This document shows positions 5,924 to 6,145 of a stretch of DNA of 6,145 nt, piece after piece. The DNA comes from CAXYVC01 sp964292295 (lineage in GTDB: Bacteria > Acidobacteriota > Holophagae > Holophagales > Holophagaceae). The position numbers and the translations under genes are program-made. Each line of letters opens with the position of its first letter. Position 1 is the stretch's first letter. The stretch is from contig CAXYVC010000142.1 of NCBI GenBank assembly GCA_964292295.1, positions 1 to 6,145 of the forward strand. The letters run 5' to 3'. Below the pieces are notes generated by a model, which saw only the letters and a list, made by a program, of their open reading frames with translations, was not told the DNA's origin and made no database searches.

Positions 5924-6145
5924 GTGCGCGCCGAGGCCCATGCCAAGCTGAACCGCTTCCTGGCCGTCCTGGGGCGCCGGGAGGACGGCTTCCACGCCTT
6001 GGAGCTCGTCACCACCGTGCTCGAGGGCGCCCCGGGTCTGGTGGACATCCTGGAGGCGGAGCCCGCCGCCGCGCTCAGCCTGGAGCTCCGCGGCCCCATG
6101 GCCCCGGGCCTGGACGCGGGGGAGGACAACGTCGTGTGCAGGGCC
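5924..6145 (+). CDS. ispE: 4-diphosphocytidyl-2-C-methyl-D-erythritol kinase, 5' part (cut by window end)
   Basis: The first 74 residues are present and the frame is open to the window edge. They carry the N-terminal signature of IspE in the GHMP kinase superfamily: AHAKLN (5-10), with Lys8 at the position of the conserved active-site lysine, and then VLGRREDGFH (15-24). LSLELRGP (51-58) and GEDNVV (66-71) match the later conserved strand and the usual D-N-V/L segment. IspE phosphorylates CDP-methylerythritol in the MEP route to isoprenoids. The GHMP ATP-binding glycine-rich loop would lie just beyond the window. GTG at 5924 is the only suitable start. GAGG at 5911-5914 inside map is the nearest candidate ribosome binding site, 9 bases away and weak, so coupling to map is likely. 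Confidence 0.85.
   Translation, partial: MRAEAHAKLNRFLAVLGRREDGFHALELVTTVLEGAPGLVDILEAEPAAALSLELRGPMAPGLDAGEDNVVCRA

Noticed and set aside
1..6145. tRNA or rRNA genes, CRISPR arrays, insertion sequences, attachment sites
   Set aside because: I looked for cloverleaf-like segments, regular direct repeats, terminal inverted repeats and transposase motifs and found none. Coding sequence fills nearly the whole window.

Overview
The window is 6145 bases of very GC-rich bacterial chromosome (roughly 70% by eye, not counted). It holds nine genes, densely packed on both strands, and every stretch without a gene is shorter than 100 bases. I saw no RNA gene, mobile element, CRISPR array or long repeat. 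A four-subunit ferredoxin-dependent 2-oxoacid oxidoreductase, non-mevalonate isoprenoid synthesis and a lipobox lipoprotein point to a Gram-negative-type anaerobe or facultative anaerobe. Acidobacteriota of the Holophaga/Geothrix kind, or a deltaproteobacterial lineage, would fit. This placement is an inference from gene content and composition only.

Region 1 (about 1-2939, + strand) is a complete korDABC/oorDABC-type operon: delta (ferredoxin-like), alpha, beta (TPP-binding) and gamma subunits. The alpha/beta and beta/gamma genes overlap by 4 and 8 bases, and delta is followed by alpha after 19 bases. Together they would make a 2-oxoacid:ferredoxin oxidoreductase, most likely acting on 2-oxoglutarate. 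It converts 2-oxoglutarate, CoA and oxidised ferredoxin to succinyl-CoA, CO2 and reduced ferredoxin, and may run in reverse.

Region 2 (2945-5063, - strand) is a three-gene cassette reading toward the kor operon. In transcription order it encodes a small lipoprotein (111 aa), a 204-aa helical protein and a 385-aa Ala/Leu-rich helical protein. The gaps are 8 and 2 bases, so they are almost certainly co-transcribed. I cannot assign a function to any of them. This is the least explained part of the window and the best candidate for something undescribed. Its 3' end meets the end of korC with only 5 bases between the stop codons.

Region 3 (5125-6145, + strand) diverges from the lipoprotein gene across a 61-base gap. 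It has a complete type I methionine aminopeptidase gene (map) with all five metal ligands. Four bases later comes the 5' part of ispE, the CDP-methylerythritol kinase of the MEP isoprenoid pathway, cut by the window edge.

Regions 1 and 3 are ordinary housekeeping or energy genes. The interest lies in the uncharacterised cassette between them and in the tight packing at its two borders.
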